Part shown: positions 33,671-43,572 of the stretch, in pieces
Layout: each line of letters opens with the position of its first letter
Position numbering within the stretch: position 1 is the stretch's first letter
NCBI GenBank assembly: GCA_020852815.1
Contig: JADZAN010000002.1
Coordinates: 186,001-250,000, forward strand
Origin: Gemmatimonadaceae bacterium
GTDB taxonomy: Bacteria > Gemmatimonadota > Gemmatimonadetes > Gemmatimonadales > Gemmatimonadaceae
Direction: 5' to 3'
DNA: 64,000 bases
Notes under the pieces: generated by a model
What the model saw: the letters and a program-made list of their open reading frames with translations, nothing else
Told to the model about the DNA's origin: nothing
Database searches by the model: none
Program-made: the position numbers and the translations under genes

Positions 33671-35128
33671 ATGACCTCAGCGTTCCGGGAACGAGTCGCC
33701 CGATGGCGCGCCGAGCTGCTGGAGAGCCCGGTTCCACGGCTCGCCGACGAGGCGCAGTGGTATACCGAGCACACGGCCCTCCTCGTCAGCACGCTCAAGT
33801 GGGCACTCCTCGGCGCCGGCGGCGGGCTCTGCGTGGGGTTGGGGACGCGGGCATTTCTCTGGGCGTTAGGCAGCGCCCCGCACGTCGTCCAGGCCATCAC
33901 GCGCGGCGCCATCCCGGCGTACTGGCTCCTTCCCGTCGCCCTTCCGCTCTGCGTGTGGCTCATCCGTACCTTCGCGCCCGAGGCGCGCGGGCACGGGACC
34001 GAGGCCGTCATCGCCGCGGTGCACCAGCGTTCCGGGCGCATTGACTGGACCATCGCTCCCGTGAAGCTCGCGGCGACCGTCGTCACCCTCGCCTTCGGCG
34101 GTTCCGTGGGGAAGGAAGGGCCGGCCGCGCAGATTGGTGCGTCGATTACCAGCATGTTCGCCGACCTCCTGCGCCTGCGCGACGAGGACCGCCGCCGCCT
34201 GGTGATTTGCGGGATCAGCGCCGGCTTCGCCGCGGTCTTCGGTACTCCGGTCTCGGGGGCGCTCTTCGGCATCGAGGTACTGTACCTCGGGCAGCTCGAC
34301 TATAGCGTCATCTTCCCGGCCATGGTGGCGGGAATCGTCGCCCACCTGGCATGCGGCGTCGCGTCGCCGTTCCCCACACTCACCGATGCGTTCGGCGACG
34401 TGGGGCAGCTGCGCCTCATCCTGACCTCCATCGCTTCCGGTGCCGCATTCGGGCTCGTCGCGCTGTTGTTGATCGAGGTGTTGCGCCTGGCGGAACGCAT
34501 CGTCGAGCGGCTGCACCTGAATCGCCTCGTGATCGCCGCCCTCGGAGGGTGCGCGCTCGTCGCCCTCTATGCCGTCGTGGGGACGGCCTACGCGGGGCTC
34601 GGCACCGAGACGATCGATGGCCTCTTGCAGGGGACGCTGCGCGTGACCGCCACCGCCTTTCTCGTCAAGATCGTCGCCACGGCGCTCACGCTGGAGACCG
34701 GCGGGAGCGGCGGGATCTTGACGCCGGTCTTCTTCATCGGTGCCGCCAGTGGCGCGGCGCTCGCGCCGCTCTTCGGAGTCCCGTCGAGTCTCCTGGCGGC
34801 CTTCGGTTTCGTTGCCGTCCTGGCCGCGGCGGCCAACACGCCGATTGCCGCCGCCGTGATGGCCATCGAGGTCCTCCCCGCGCACGAGGGGGTATACGCG
34901 GCCCTCGCGGCGGTGACCGCCTTCCTGATGGTGGGGCATCGCAGCGTGTACGCGAGCCAGAAGCTCGGCTTCTCGAAGTCCGCCGGGCTCGACGTCGCGT
35001 TGGGGGGGACGATCGGCGAGTTGGAGCGCGGGTCGATGCGCATCCGAAAGGGGACCTTCACCGAGCGGCTGCACCGGCTGGGTAGGTCGGGCGGCGATCG
35101 TGCGGACGGAGATGCAGGCGGCGAGTAG
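33671..35128 (+). CDS. ClC-family chloride channel/transporter
   Basis: A 485-residue polytopic membrane protein of the ClC family with about 16 hydrophobic helical segments. The selectivity-filter motif GSVGKEGPAAQIG carries the gating glutamate E149, equivalent to the gating Glu of E. coli ClcA. A second conserved motif is present as GGSGGILTPVFFIG. No CBS domains follow, so this is the compact bacterial form. It is probably a Cl-/H+ antiporter or channel in the inner membrane. It lies alone between divergent and unrelated genes. Confidence 0.92.
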   Translation: MTSAFRERVARWRAELLESPVPRLADEAQWYTEHTALLVSTLKWALLGAGGGLCVGLGTRAFLWALGSAPHVVQAITRGAIPAYWLLPVALPLCVWLIRTFAPEARGHGTEAVIAAVHQRSGRIDWTIAPVKLAATVVTLAFGGSVGKEGPAAQIGASITSMFADLLRLRDEDRRRLVICGISAGFAAVFGTPVSGALFGIEVLYLGQLDYSVIFPAMVAGIVAHLACGVASPFPTLTDAFGDVGQLRLILTSIASGAAFGLVALLLIEVLRLAERIVERLHLNRLVIAALGGCALVALYAVVGTAYAGLGTETIDGLLQGTLRVTATAFLVKIVATALTLETGGSGGILTPVFFIGAASGAALAPLFGVPSSLLAAFGFVAVLAAAANTPIAAAVMAIEVLPAHEGVYAALAAVTAFLMVGHRSVYASQKLGFSKSAGLDVALGGTIGELERGSMRIRKGTFTERLHRLGRSGGDRADGDAGGE

Positions 35129-35277
35129 GGGCAGGTGGCAGCTGGAGCGAGTGGTCAGTGTCGTGCCCCGATCCTTGTCCGGACCATCATCAGGGGTTTC
35201 CTTGCAAAAGGTTTTCCGTTCGATAGACGTTTGCTCCCGAACGTGGCGTACCGATGCCTGCTGACCGCGGAGCTACC

Positions 35278-35427
35278 ATGATGCGACGGGCGCTCGCCAT
35301 CCTCGTGGTGACCGCGAGCTCAACTGCACAGGGACGTCCGCCATGTTGCCGCGGGCTGTCGGCGATTCCTTCCTTGCCGCACTTCGCGTGGAACGCTGGG
35401 CGAGCGCTGCAGCGTTGCTCGACATGA
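35278..35427 (+). CDS. Possible remnant: short frame with signal-peptide start
   Basis: A 49-residue frame whose first 18 residues (MMRRALAILVVTASSTAQ) look like a secretion signal, after which the sequence has no recognisable domain. It lies in the 334-base stretch 35129-35462 between the ClC and DHFR-family genes. It may be the decayed front of a former secreted-protein gene or chance. The rest of that stretch shows only a weakly A/T-rich patch at about 35200-35230 and no clear promoter. Confidence 0.25.
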   Translation: MMRRALAILVVTASSTAQGRPPCCRGLSAIPSLPHFAWNAGRALQRCST

Positions 35428-35462
35428 AGGCGTTCACGCGAGCCAACGCTGAGGAGAATCCC

Positions 35463-36047
35463 ATGTCAGTATCAGTCCTCTACATGTCCATGTCGGTGGA
35501 CGGATACATCGCCGGGCCTAACGATGGACCGGGCAATCCCGGCGGCGACGGCTTCATGCGCTTGCACGATTGGTACGGGTTCGTCGACGATCCGCCGAAC
35601 ACGACCGGAACCGGCTGGGGTGCGCATTTCCTGGAGGAGGGGAGGGCGACTGGCGCCGTGCTGGCGGGCCGGCGCACGGTGGAACAGGTGGATCACTGGG
35701 GAGGAAACCACCACGGTGTCCCGATCTTCGTGCCCAGTCATCGTGCCCCCGATCCGTCGGTCGCCAGGTTCCCGTTGGTGACGTACGTGACCGATGGCAT
35801 CGCGAGCGCGATGGCACAAGCGAAGGCCGCGGCCAAGGGGCGGAACGTGATGGTCCACGGCGCCTATACGGCGCAACGCGCGCTCGAGGCGGGCGTGCTG
35901 GACGAGTTGCAGATTCACCAGATCCCGGTGCTGTTCGGGAGCGGCCGTCGCCTCTTCGACGTATTGCCGATACGAATCGAACTGGAGATCGTTCGGGTGA
36001 TCGACACACCGGACGCCACGCACATCCGGTATCGCGTACGACGTTGA
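35463..36047 (+). CDS. Dihydrofolate reductase-family (RibD C-terminal-like) protein
   Basis: A 194-residue soluble protein. It starts with the family pattern VLYMSMSVDGYIAGPNDGPG and contains VLAGRRTVEQVDHWGG, then VMVHGAYTAQRALEAGVLDELQIHQIPVLFGSGRRLF, the NADPH-binding C-terminal part typical of RibD-like reductases. Many such proteins are stand-alone reductases of unknown substrate. The ATG at 35463 is preceded by GAGGAG at a good distance; a longer in-frame reading from 35343 lacks family similarity. Confidence 0.9.
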   Translation: MSVSVLYMSMSVDGYIAGPNDGPGNPGGDGFMRLHDWYGFVDDPPNTTGTGWGAHFLEEGRATGAVLAGRRTVEQVDHWGGNHHGVPIFVPSHRAPDPSVARFPLVTYVTDGIASAMAQAKAAAKGRNVMVHGAYTAQRALEAGVLDELQIHQIPVLFGSGRRLFDVLPIRIELEIVRVIDTPDATHIRYRVRR

Positions 36048-36072
36048 GCTGGCGATGATTCCGTGAACTACC

Positions 36073-36648
36073 ATGCGCCTCCTTGCCTCCACCGCATTCC
36101 TCGCCTTCTCGCTCTCCCTCCCCGTAACGGTCCACGCCCAGCACCTCCTCGTCGTGGAAGGGGGTGTCGGCATCGCGACGCCCGTGGGAAGCGCGGGGCA
36201 GGGGCGAGGGATAGGCGCCAGCGGCTACGTGTCGATCCGGGGAGCGCCGTCCGAGCGTTCCACGACGTTCGGCCTCCTGCTCGACCTGTCGCACATGCCG
36301 GCCGACCAGACGACGACGTGCGTCACCTGCGGCACGGGTGCGCGAAGTCCGCTCCACACGCTCACGCTCGCGGGCGCGCTCCACGTCGAATCGCCGCACG
36401 CCACGCGCGGGATGTACGCGGAGGGTGGCCTCGGGATTACCCGGCTCACCCTCACCTCGGTCAACCTGACGAGAACAGCCCCGACGTTTCTCGCGGGGGT
36501 GGGCGCGTTTGCGCGCGCTCGCGGTGTGCCGCTCCGGTGTGGACTCGAGTACCACCTGCACGTGTCGGACGTGGCGTCGAGTGCGGACATGTCTCCGACG
36601 CAATCGGTGCGGGTGCGCGTCGCGCTGTGGGCCCGTAACCGGCGCTGA
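36073..36648 (+). CDS. Outer-membrane beta-barrel-like exported protein
   Basis: A 191-residue protein with a signal peptide (LLASTAFLAFSLSLPVTVHAQ), then alternating hydrophobic/polar strands typical of a small eight-stranded outer-membrane barrel (LVVEGGVGIATPVG, GASGYVSIRG, MYAEGGLGITRLTL, RCGLEYHLHVSDV). It ends VRVRVALWARNRR rather than with a terminal aromatic residue. No named family is evident. It follows the DHFR-family gene by 25 bases. Confidence 0.7.
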   Translation: MRLLASTAFLAFSLSLPVTVHAQHLLVVEGGVGIATPVGSAGQGRGIGASGYVSIRGAPSERSTTFGLLLDLSHMPADQTTTCVTCGTGARSPLHTLTLAGALHVESPHATRGMYAEGGLGITRLTLTSVNLTRTAPTFLAGVGAFARARGVPLRCGLEYHLHVSDVASSADMSPTQSVRVRVALWARNRR

Positions 36649-36762
36649 TCCCTCATCGCCCGCCGGTGTGCGCGCCGATTCGCGGGCTATCTTCGGACGC
36701 ACGACCCCCCGCGAGCCAGTCCCGATGGCGCTACGCATCCGCATGATTCGTATGCTCGTCTC

Positions 36763-38007
36763 ATGAAGCGCATCGTCGTCGTCGGCGCGGGGGCCATCGG
36801 GCTGGCGTGCGCGCATGCGTTGGCCAAGCGCGGGTTGCAGGTGGTCGTGGTCGACAAGGGCGCACCCGGAGATGCCTGTACGAAGGGAAACGCCGGATGG
36901 ATCGTCCCCTCGCTCTCGGCGCCGATTCCCGCGCCGGGAATGACGTGGCGCTCGCTCGCGTGGATGCTGTCGAGCGACAGCCCGCTCCATGTCGCCCCGA
37001 CCGCCGTGCCGCGGCTGGCGCGCTGGCTGTGGCACTTCTGGCGTCACTGCAACGCGCGCGACTGGAGCGCGGGGCTGCACGCGGTTGCCGCGCTCAATCG
37101 GGGGACGCTGGCGGCGTTCGATGCCCTCGCCCGTGAGGGAATCGAGGTGGAGCTGCATCGCCAGGGGCTGCTATGCGTATTTGGACAGGTGCGCGACATG
37201 GAACGGGTGCGCGCCGAGTTCGAGCAGCTCCGCGACTACGGCTACCGCGTACCGACTCCGCTAAGCGGCGATGCGCTGCGCGAGCTGGAGCCGGCGCTGT
37301 CCAGCAACGTGACGACTGGTTTCCTCACGTCCGAGGAGTATCACGTGCGCCCGGAGTCGCTCGCCGCTGGATATGCGGCGCGGCTGACGCACATGGGGGT
37401 CGAGCTTCGCACGGGCGTGACCGTCCTCGGCGCTCGCGCCGGTGCGCACGCGGTCGTGCTCGAGACCGACGTCGGGGCGATCGAGGGAGAGGGCGTCCTC
37501 GTGGCCGCGGGCGCGTGGAGCGGGGAGGTGCTCCAACGATTCGGCGTGCGGCTGCCGGTGCAGGCGGGGAAGGGATACAGCCTGACGATCGACACCCCGC
37601 ACCCACAGCTGCAACGCCCCGTCTACCTTGGCGAGACGAAGATCGCCGCCACGCCGTTCGACGGCGCCGTGCGCTTCGCCGGGACGATGGAACTCTCGGG
37701 CGTCAACGAGCGATTCGACGCGCGACGAATGACCGCGATCCGAAAGGGGATCGCGCGCTACCTGCGCGAGCCGCTGCCTGCGGGCGGTACGGAGTGGGTC
37801 GGGATGCGCCCGCTCACGCCGGACGGGCTCCCGATGATGGGGCTGGTGCCGGGATTCGGGAATGTGTGGGTGGCGACCGGGCATGCGATGCTCGGCATCA
37901 CGCTGGCGCCAGTGACCGGCGAGGCGATGGCGGCGCTCATTGCAGGCGAGGTGCCGCCGGTGTCGCTCCGGGCGTTCGATCCGGGGCGCTTCCGGCATTA
38001 CACCTGA
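36763..38007 (+). CDS. FAD-dependent oxidoreductase, D-amino-acid dehydrogenase (DadA)-like
   Basis: A 414-residue DAO-family flavoprotein. It starts with the FAD motif VVVGAGAIGLACAHALAKRG and continues with GNAGWIVPSLSAPIPAPGM, typical of DadA-like enzymes. The C-terminus has WVGMRPLTPDGLPMMGLVPG and VATGHAMLGITLAPVTGEAM. It would oxidise a D-amino acid or proline-like amine and pass electrons to the respiratory chain. The downstream MerB-like gene starts 65 bases later in the same direction, so co-transcription is possible. The substrate cannot be read from the sequence. Confidence 0.9.
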   Translation: MKRIVVVGAGAIGLACAHALAKRGLQVVVVDKGAPGDACTKGNAGWIVPSLSAPIPAPGMTWRSLAWMLSSDSPLHVAPTAVPRLARWLWHFWRHCNARDWSAGLHAVAALNRGTLAAFDALAREGIEVELHRQGLLCVFGQVRDMERVRAEFEQLRDYGYRVPTPLSGDALRELEPALSSNVTTGFLTSEEYHVRPESLAAGYAARLTHMGVELRTGVTVLGARAGAHAVVLETDVGAIEGEGVLVAAGAWSGEVLQRFGVRLPVQAGKGYSLTIDTPHPQLQRPVYLGETKIAATPFDGAVRFAGTMELSGVNERFDARRMTAIRKGIARYLREPLPAGGTEWVGMRPLTPDGLPMMGLVPGFGNVWVATGHAMLGITLAPVTGEAMAALIAGEVPPVSLRAFDPGRFRHYT

Positions 38008-38072
38008 CCAACATGTGCGAGATTGCCGCTCGTCGCGAACGCTGGGCGACCACATCTCCATGAGGAATCTCA

Positions 38073-38735
38073 GTGAACGCGCTTGAACGCAACGTCCGTG
38101 CACTCGTCATTCGCACGCTGCGCGATACCGGCTTGCCACCCACGCTGGACGACCTCGCGTCGGCGAATGGCAGCTCCACGATTGATATCCGCGCGGCGCT
38201 CCATTCGCTCGAGGCACAGCATCGCCTGGCGCTGCGCCCGGGGACCGACGAGATCTGGATGGCGCACCCGTTCGCCGCGCTCCCGTCAGATTTCGTCGTC
38301 GCGTCAGGTGGGCGATCGTGGTGGGCCAACTGTGTCTGGGACGGCTTCGCGATTCTGGGGATGGTGGGGGACGGGACGCTCGACACGCACTCGCCCCGAA
38401 GCGGCGCGGGGATCCGCCTAACGGTTGAGCGCGGTCGCGTGCTGGGCGACGCCATCGTGCACTTTCTTGTGCCGGCGCGGCATTTCTGGGACGACATAGG
38501 CTTCACGTGAGCGAACATCGCGGCCTTCCGGTCGGAAGGCGAGCTCGATGAATGGCTCACCGCGCGCGGCTACGTGCGAGGGGCGGTGGTGGCGCCGCAG
38601 GCGCTGTACGATCTTGGGCGGGAGTGGTATGCGACGCGGCTCGATGTGGACTACGAGCCGGCGAGCGCGGCGGCGGCGCAGGCGATGTTCGCCGCGCACG
38701 GGCTCACTGGACCGTTCTGGACCCTCACTGTCTGA
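38073..38735 (+). CDS. MerB-like (organomercurial lyase family) protein with in-frame UGA at the catalytic Cys position; candidate selenoprotein
   Basis: The GTG at 38073 follows a GAGGAA sequence. The frame meets TGA at 38508-38510 and then continues without another stop to 38732, giving 220 residues if UGA is decoded. Family features lie on both sides of the UGA: HFWDDIGFT directly before, and ANIAAFRSEGELDEWLTARG then RGAV directly after, as in MerB-like proteins where the intervening residue is cysteine. MerB catalysis uses Cys96, Asp99 and Cys159; here C87 and D90 keep the CxxD spacing, and codon 146 (UGA) takes the Cys159 place. A SECIS-like hairpin follows at 38523-38540. The family cleaves carbon-mercury bonds, though many MerB-like proteins are uncharacterised. 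The alternative is a recent TGC/TGT-to-TGA nonsense mutation. No selenocysteine machinery is in the window. Confidence 0.8.
38523..38540 (+). promoter_or_regulatory. Candidate bacterial SECIS hairpin
   Basis: GCCTTCC-GGTC-GGAAGGC forms a perfect seven-pair stem with a four-base GGUC loop. The first loop G lies 19 bases after the in-frame UGA (38508-38510). Bacterial SECIS elements sit just downstream of the UGA with a G/U-containing apical loop; the E. coli fdhF element has GGUC at nearly the same distance. Part of the stem is constrained by the conserved FRSE coding, which is the main reason for caution. Confidence 0.7.
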
Positions 38736-38747
38736 AGGCATCACACC

Positions 38748-39098
38748 ATGGAGAAGCACCGGATCTACACGATGTCGGTCGCGGGCGTCTATCCGCACTA
38801 CATCCAGAAAGCCGAGAAGAAGGGGCGCACCAAGGAGGAGGTCGACGCCGTGATCTGCTGGCTCACCGGCTACACGCCCAAGGCGCTGGCGAAGCAGATC
38901 GAGCAGCGGACGAACTTCGAGGAATTCTTCGACCAGGCGCCGGCGCTGCACCCCAACGCCAGCAAGATCACCGGCGTCATCTGCGGCGTGCGCATCGAGG
39001 AGATCGAGGATCCGCTGATGAAGAAGGTGCGCTATCTCGACAAGCTGGTGGACGAACTGGCCAAGGGGCGGCCGATGGAGAAGATCCTGCGCACGTAG
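38748..39098 (+). CDS. DUF2200 domain-containing protein
   Basis: A 116-residue soluble protein that matches DUF2200 along its whole length: [23 protein letters not shown] is recognisable at the N-terminus, [11 protein letters not shown] in the middle, and [20 protein letters not shown] followed by [12 protein letters not shown] at the C-terminus. The function of the family is unknown. It starts 12 bases after the MerB-like gene's stop, so it is probably co-transcribed with it. Confidence 0.92.
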   Translation: MEKHRIYTMSVAGVYPHYIQKAEKKGRTKEEVDAVICWLTGYTPKALAKQIEQRTNFEEFFDQAPALHPNASKITGVICGVRIEEIEDPLMKKVRYLDKLVDELAKGRPMEKILRT

Positions 39099-39188
39099 GG
39101 AAGGGCGCTGGCGCCGGCCGTCGTGCGGTAGAGGGAGCGTCGCACCCTGCCTTGTAACTCGCGGAAGGTGCGGACCGTACGAAGATGC

Positions 39189-40325
39189 ATGGCCCCTCAT
39201 TCTCGTATCCTGGCTGCGTCGCTGACGCTTGCCGCTGGCGTGTCGTGTACACGCGTGCACCCCGCGACATCCACACCTGCCGTACGCGCCGATGACGCGC
39301 TCGCGGCGCGAGCGCTGTTCGCGCGCTTCGACTCGCTGCGACAGGCGCAACGCATCCCGGGACTGGCGGCGGTCGTCCTTCGTGACACGACGGTCATCAT
39401 GGCGCGCGGTTTCGGCTTCGCCGATGTGGAGCGGCGCTTGGCGGTGACGCCGGAGACGCCGTTCGACATTGCGTCGGTCACCAAGCCGATATCGGCAGTC
39501 GTGGCACTCCGCCTGGTGCAGGACGGCGTGCTCGACCTCGATCGCCCGATGCGGCGATACCGCGACTTTCCCGAGTTCTGCACGGCGGCGCGTGGTGGTG
39601 GGGGAATCTTCTTCAGCGACTACGCCTGCGAGGGCGATCGCCTCACCTTGCGTCACGTACTGTCGATGACGGCCAACGGCGAGCCGGGAACTCGCTTCTG
39701 GTACAACCCGCCCTCGTATTCGTGGGCCTCACGGCCCATGGCCGAGGTGTCGGGGTATGCGTTCTCCACGCTCGTCGATTCGCTCGTGTTGCGCCCGGCG
39801 GGGATGCGCAACGCGGCACGCCGGCATCGGCGTCTTGCGCTTCCCCCTGCCATCGAGGCGGCGCTGGCCATGCCGTATCACGACGACTCCACCGGGCGTC
39901 GGGTGCGGTCGGACCCACCGCCGGGCCAGGGCGACGGTGCAGCTGGCGGCGTGATCGCGAGCGCGATGGACCTGGCGCGATTCGATGTTGCCCTCGCGAC
40001 CGATCGTCTCATCGCGCCGGCGTTGCGCGCGCTGCTGTGGACTCCGACGCGAACCCCCGCTGGCGCGCCGCTCCCCTACGGCCTGGGATGGTTCCTCGCC
40101 ACACGCGACGGGCGGTCGCTCGCCTGGCACACGGGGCTCTGGGAGGGGCGCTATTCGGCGCTGTACCTGAAGGTGCTGGGAGAGACGCCCGCACAGCGGC
40201 TGACGCTGATTCTCCTCGCCAACAGCGATGGGCTGCAGTGGGAGACGCGCCTCGACGAGGCGGCGATCGAGCGGTCGCCGTTCGCGACGGCCTTTCTCGC
40301 GGCGTTCCCGGCGCGCCATCGCTGA
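39189..40325 (+). CDS. Beta-lactamase-fold serine hydrolase, lipoprotein
   Basis: A 378-residue class C-like serine hydrolase. The ATG at 39189 is followed by a lipoprotein signal with Cys20 (LAAGVSC). The catalytic SxxK motif is S96-V-T-K99 (FDIASVTKPISA). The second motif appears as Y-S-W (NPPSYSWASRPM), departing from YxN. The third is HTG in LAWHTGLWEGRYS. Such proteins are esterases, D-aminopeptidases or cell-wall hydrolases rather than true beta-lactamases. The gene is convergent with dgdR across a 7-base gap. Confidence 0.85.
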   Translation: MAPHSRILAASLTLAAGVSCTRVHPATSTPAVRADDALAARALFARFDSLRQAQRIPGLAAVVLRDTTVIMARGFGFADVERRLAVTPETPFDIASVTKPISAVVALRLVQDGVLDLDRPMRRYRDFPEFCTAARGGGGIFFSDYACEGDRLTLRHVLSMTANGEPGTRFWYNPPSYSWASRPMAEVSGYAFSTLVDSLVLRPAGMRNAARRHRRLALPPAIEAALAMPYHDDSTGRRVRSDPPPGQGDGAAGGVIASAMDLARFDVALATDRLIAPALRALLWTPTRTPAGAPLPYGLGWFLATRDGRSLAWHTGLWEGRYSALYLKVLGETPAQRLTLILLANSDGLQWETRLDEAAIERSPFATAFLAAFPARHR

Positions 40326-40332
40326 AGGTGAC

Positions 40333-41190
40333 TCAAATCGCCGGCAGCACCTGCCGGATGTGCTGCGCAAAGGTACTGACCACGGCCGACGGTTGCTTGC
40401 TGTCGACCATCACGCCGATCCCAACGCTCGGCAGCGGGGGGAGTCCGCTCTCGTCGGAGAGGACGCGCAGGTCGTCGGGGACCGCGGTTCGCGTGAGGAC
40501 GGCGATTGCCTGGCCGGAGCGGACGACGGCGGTGAGGCCGGCGAGCGACGCGCTCGCGTAGGCCACTCGATAGGCACGTCCTGCGGCGTCGAGGCTGCGG
40601 CGCGCCGCGCGATGGTCAAGCGTGTCGGGATCGGTGAGGGCCAGGCGGAGCGGCTTGCGATGCGCCGCGTTGGAGCCGTCGGCGCCGACCCATACCAGCG
40701 GCTCGCGCCGGATGATGGTGCGCCCATTCTCGCTTTCGGCGAACGACGTGAGCGCGAGATCGAGGGCGTGACGATCCAGCTGCTCCAGCAGCCGAGGCGT
40801 GTGGGCGCAGTGCACCTCGACGTGCACCTTGGGATGGAGGCGGGCAAAGCCCCGCAGCAGGTGGGGGAGAAAGCGCACGGCGTAGTCGTCGGGACAGCCA
40901 AACCGTATGGTGCCGGAGAGTCCGCGCCCCGACAGCTCGGCGAGCGCCTCGTCGTGGTACTGGAGGATGCGATGCGCATGGGCGAGGAGCCGGGTGCCCT
41001 GCGCAGTGAGGTGCACGCCGCGCCCCGTCCGCTCGAGCAGCGGGTGGTCGACGATGCGCTCCAGCCGTTGCACCTGCAGGCTGATGGCCGCCTGCGTGCG
41101 TCCGATGCGCGTGGCGGCGCGGCTCAGCGCCCCCATCTCGGCGATGACGACGAAGGTGCGCAGGAGGTCGATGTCGAGGGTGTCGCTCAT
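40333..41190 (-). CDS. dgdR: LysR-family regulator, DgdR-like
   Basis: A 285-residue LysR-type regulator: N-terminal HTH (LDIDLLRTFVVIAEMGALSRAA, RTQAAISLQVQRLERIV) and a C-terminal effector-binding domain (GTIRFGCPDDYAVRFLPHLL). It is divergent from the dialkylglycine decarboxylase gene, as DgdR is in Burkholderia cepacia, where it controls dgdA. A T-N11-A box at 41204-41220 lies 14 bases before its start codon. The symbol rests on gene position and family; the effector is presumably a 2,2-dialkylglycine such as 2-aminoisobutyrate. Confidence 0.85.
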   Translation of the reverse strand: MSDTLDIDLLRTFVVIAEMGALSRAATRIGRTQAAISLQVQRLERIVDHPLLERTGRGVHLTAQGTRLLAHAHRILQYHDEALAELSGRGLSGTIRFGCPDDYAVRFLPHLLRGFARLHPKVHVEVHCAHTPRLLEQLDRHALDLALTSFAESENGRTIIRREPLVWVGADGSNAAHRKPLRLALTDPDTLDHRAARRSLDAAGRAYRVAYASASLAGLTAVVRSGQAIAVLTRTAVPDDLRVLSDESGLPPLPSVGIGVMVDSKQPSAVVSTFAQHIRQVLPAI

Positions 41191-41203
41191 GACATAGCGC
41201 TCG

Positions 41204-41220
41204 CTTATAGCTCCGATAAG
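41204..41220. promoter_or_regulatory. LysR-type T-N11-A operator between dgdR and dgdA
   Basis: CTTAT-AGCTCCG-ATAAG is a perfect five-base inverted repeat containing the T-N11-A core of LysR boxes, in a 100-base divergent gap and within its A/T-rich part. It lies close to the dgdR start, consistent with autorepression and activation of dgdA. Confidence 0.65.
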
Positions 41221-41260
41221 AACTATTAGCCCTGCTTGAGAATCGCCACCCCCGCGCTAG

Positions 41261-42595
<1,335 letters not shown>

Positions 42596-42596
42596 T

Positions 42597-42620
42597 CGAA
42601 GGTCCAACCCCTGGCCTTCG
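42597..42620 (+). terminator. Hairpin after dgdA
   Basis: A nine-pair stem with one mismatch (CGAAGGTCC against GGCCTTCG) starts one base after the dgdA stop. There is no T-tract, so it is a weak terminator candidate before the ABC transporter gene. Confidence 0.35.
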
Positions 42621-42687
42621 TCCGTGAAACCCCGTGTTCTCTACGGTCAAACGGCACGCTCTTCACACTTTTCGCGACAAGGTCACC

Positions 42688-43572
42688 GTGCAACTCATCG
42701 TCGAGAACCTTCGCAAGACGTATCCCAATGGCGTGCGCGCCCTCGAGGGGATATCGCTGACAGTCGGCGCCGGGATGTTCGGGTTGCTGGGGCCTAACGG
42801 CGCTGGCAAGTCGACGCTGATGCGCACGCTTGCCACGCTCCAGCTCCCCGACAGCGGATCGATCCGCTTTGGCGGCATCGACGTGCTCAAGCAGCCGGAC
42901 GAGCTGCGGCGCGTGCTGGGGTACCTGCCGCAGGAGTTCGGGCTCTATCCCTCGCTCTCCGTCGAGGTCACGCTCGATCACTTCGCGGCGCTCAAGGGGG
43001 TGCTCGACGGACGTCAGCGCAAGGCGCTCGTCGCCGAGCTCCTGCAGCAGACCAACCTCCACGACGCGCGCCGGAAGTCGGTGGGCTCGCTCTCCGGCGG
43101 GATGAAGCAGCGACTGGGCATCGCGATCGCCCTGGCCGGCTCGCCCAAACTGCTGATAGTCGACGAACCCACCGCCGGGCTCGATCCCACGGAGCGGCAT
43201 CGCTTCCTGAATCTCCTGGCCGAGATCGGGCAGGAGGTCGTGGTGCTGCTGTCGACGCACATCGTGGAGGACGTGCGCGAGCTGTGCCAGGCCATCGCCA
43301 TCGTCGACAAGGGGCGTGTCGTACTCTCCGGCGACCCGCGCCACATCGTCGACACCCTGCGCGGCAAGGTCTGGCGCCGGCAGGTGGACAAGCGTGAACT
43401 CCCGGCGCTGCGGGCCACGCATCGCGTGATCTCCACGCAGCTTCTCGCGGGCGTCCCGGTGGTGCATGTCTACGCCGACTCGGCGCCGGCGGGATTCGAT
43501 CCGCTGGAGCCAGACCTCGAGGACGTCTACTTCTATCACCTCGCCCATGGCGAGGCGCTCGCGGCGGCATGA
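42688..43572 (+). CDS. ABC transporter ATP-binding protein
   Basis: A 294-residue ABC ATPase: Walker A GPNGAGKST, Q-loop GYLPQEFGLYPSLSV, signature LSGGMKQRLGIAIAL, Walker B LLIVDEPTAGLDP and the switch His in LLSTHIVEDV. It is of the ABC-2 export type. The GTG at 42688 is chosen because the domain begins immediately (VQLIVENLRKTYPNG) and AAGG lies just upstream; a GTG at 42634 would add 18 residues. Its stop overlaps the start of the permease-aminopeptidase fusion (ATGA), making them one transporter system. Confidence 0.92.
   Translation: MQLIVENLRKTYPNGVRALEGISLTVGAGMFGLLGPNGAGKSTLMRTLATLQLPDSGSIRFGGIDVLKQPDELRRVLGYLPQEFGLYPSLSVEVTLDHFAALKGVLDGRQRKALVAELLQQTNLHDARRKSVGSLSGGMKQRLGIAIALAGSPKLLIVDEPTAGLDPTERHRFLNLLAEIGQEVVVLLSTHIVEDVRELCQAIAIVDKGRVVLSGDPRHIVDTLRGKVWRRQVDKRELPALRATHRVISTQLLAGVPVVHVYADSAPAGFDPLEPDLEDVYFYHLAHGEALAAA

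Noticed and set aside
35129-35462. A tRNA, small RNA or promoter in the 334-base gap
   Set aside because: No cloverleaf, terminator or convincing -10/-35 pair could be found; only a weak signal-peptide-like frame was recorded.
38508-38735. Reading the MerB-like locus as a truncated 145-residue gene plus a non-coding tail
   Set aside because: The downstream frame keeps family-specific sequence and normal codon use up to a stop 12 bases before the next gene, so the full-length reading explains more. A recent nonsense mutation is still kept as the alternative.
39189-40325. Antibiotic-resistance beta-lactamase
   Set aside because: It is a lipoprotein serine hydrolase with a degenerate second motif (YSW) and no similarity signal to true resistance enzymes; the fold alone does not support resistance.
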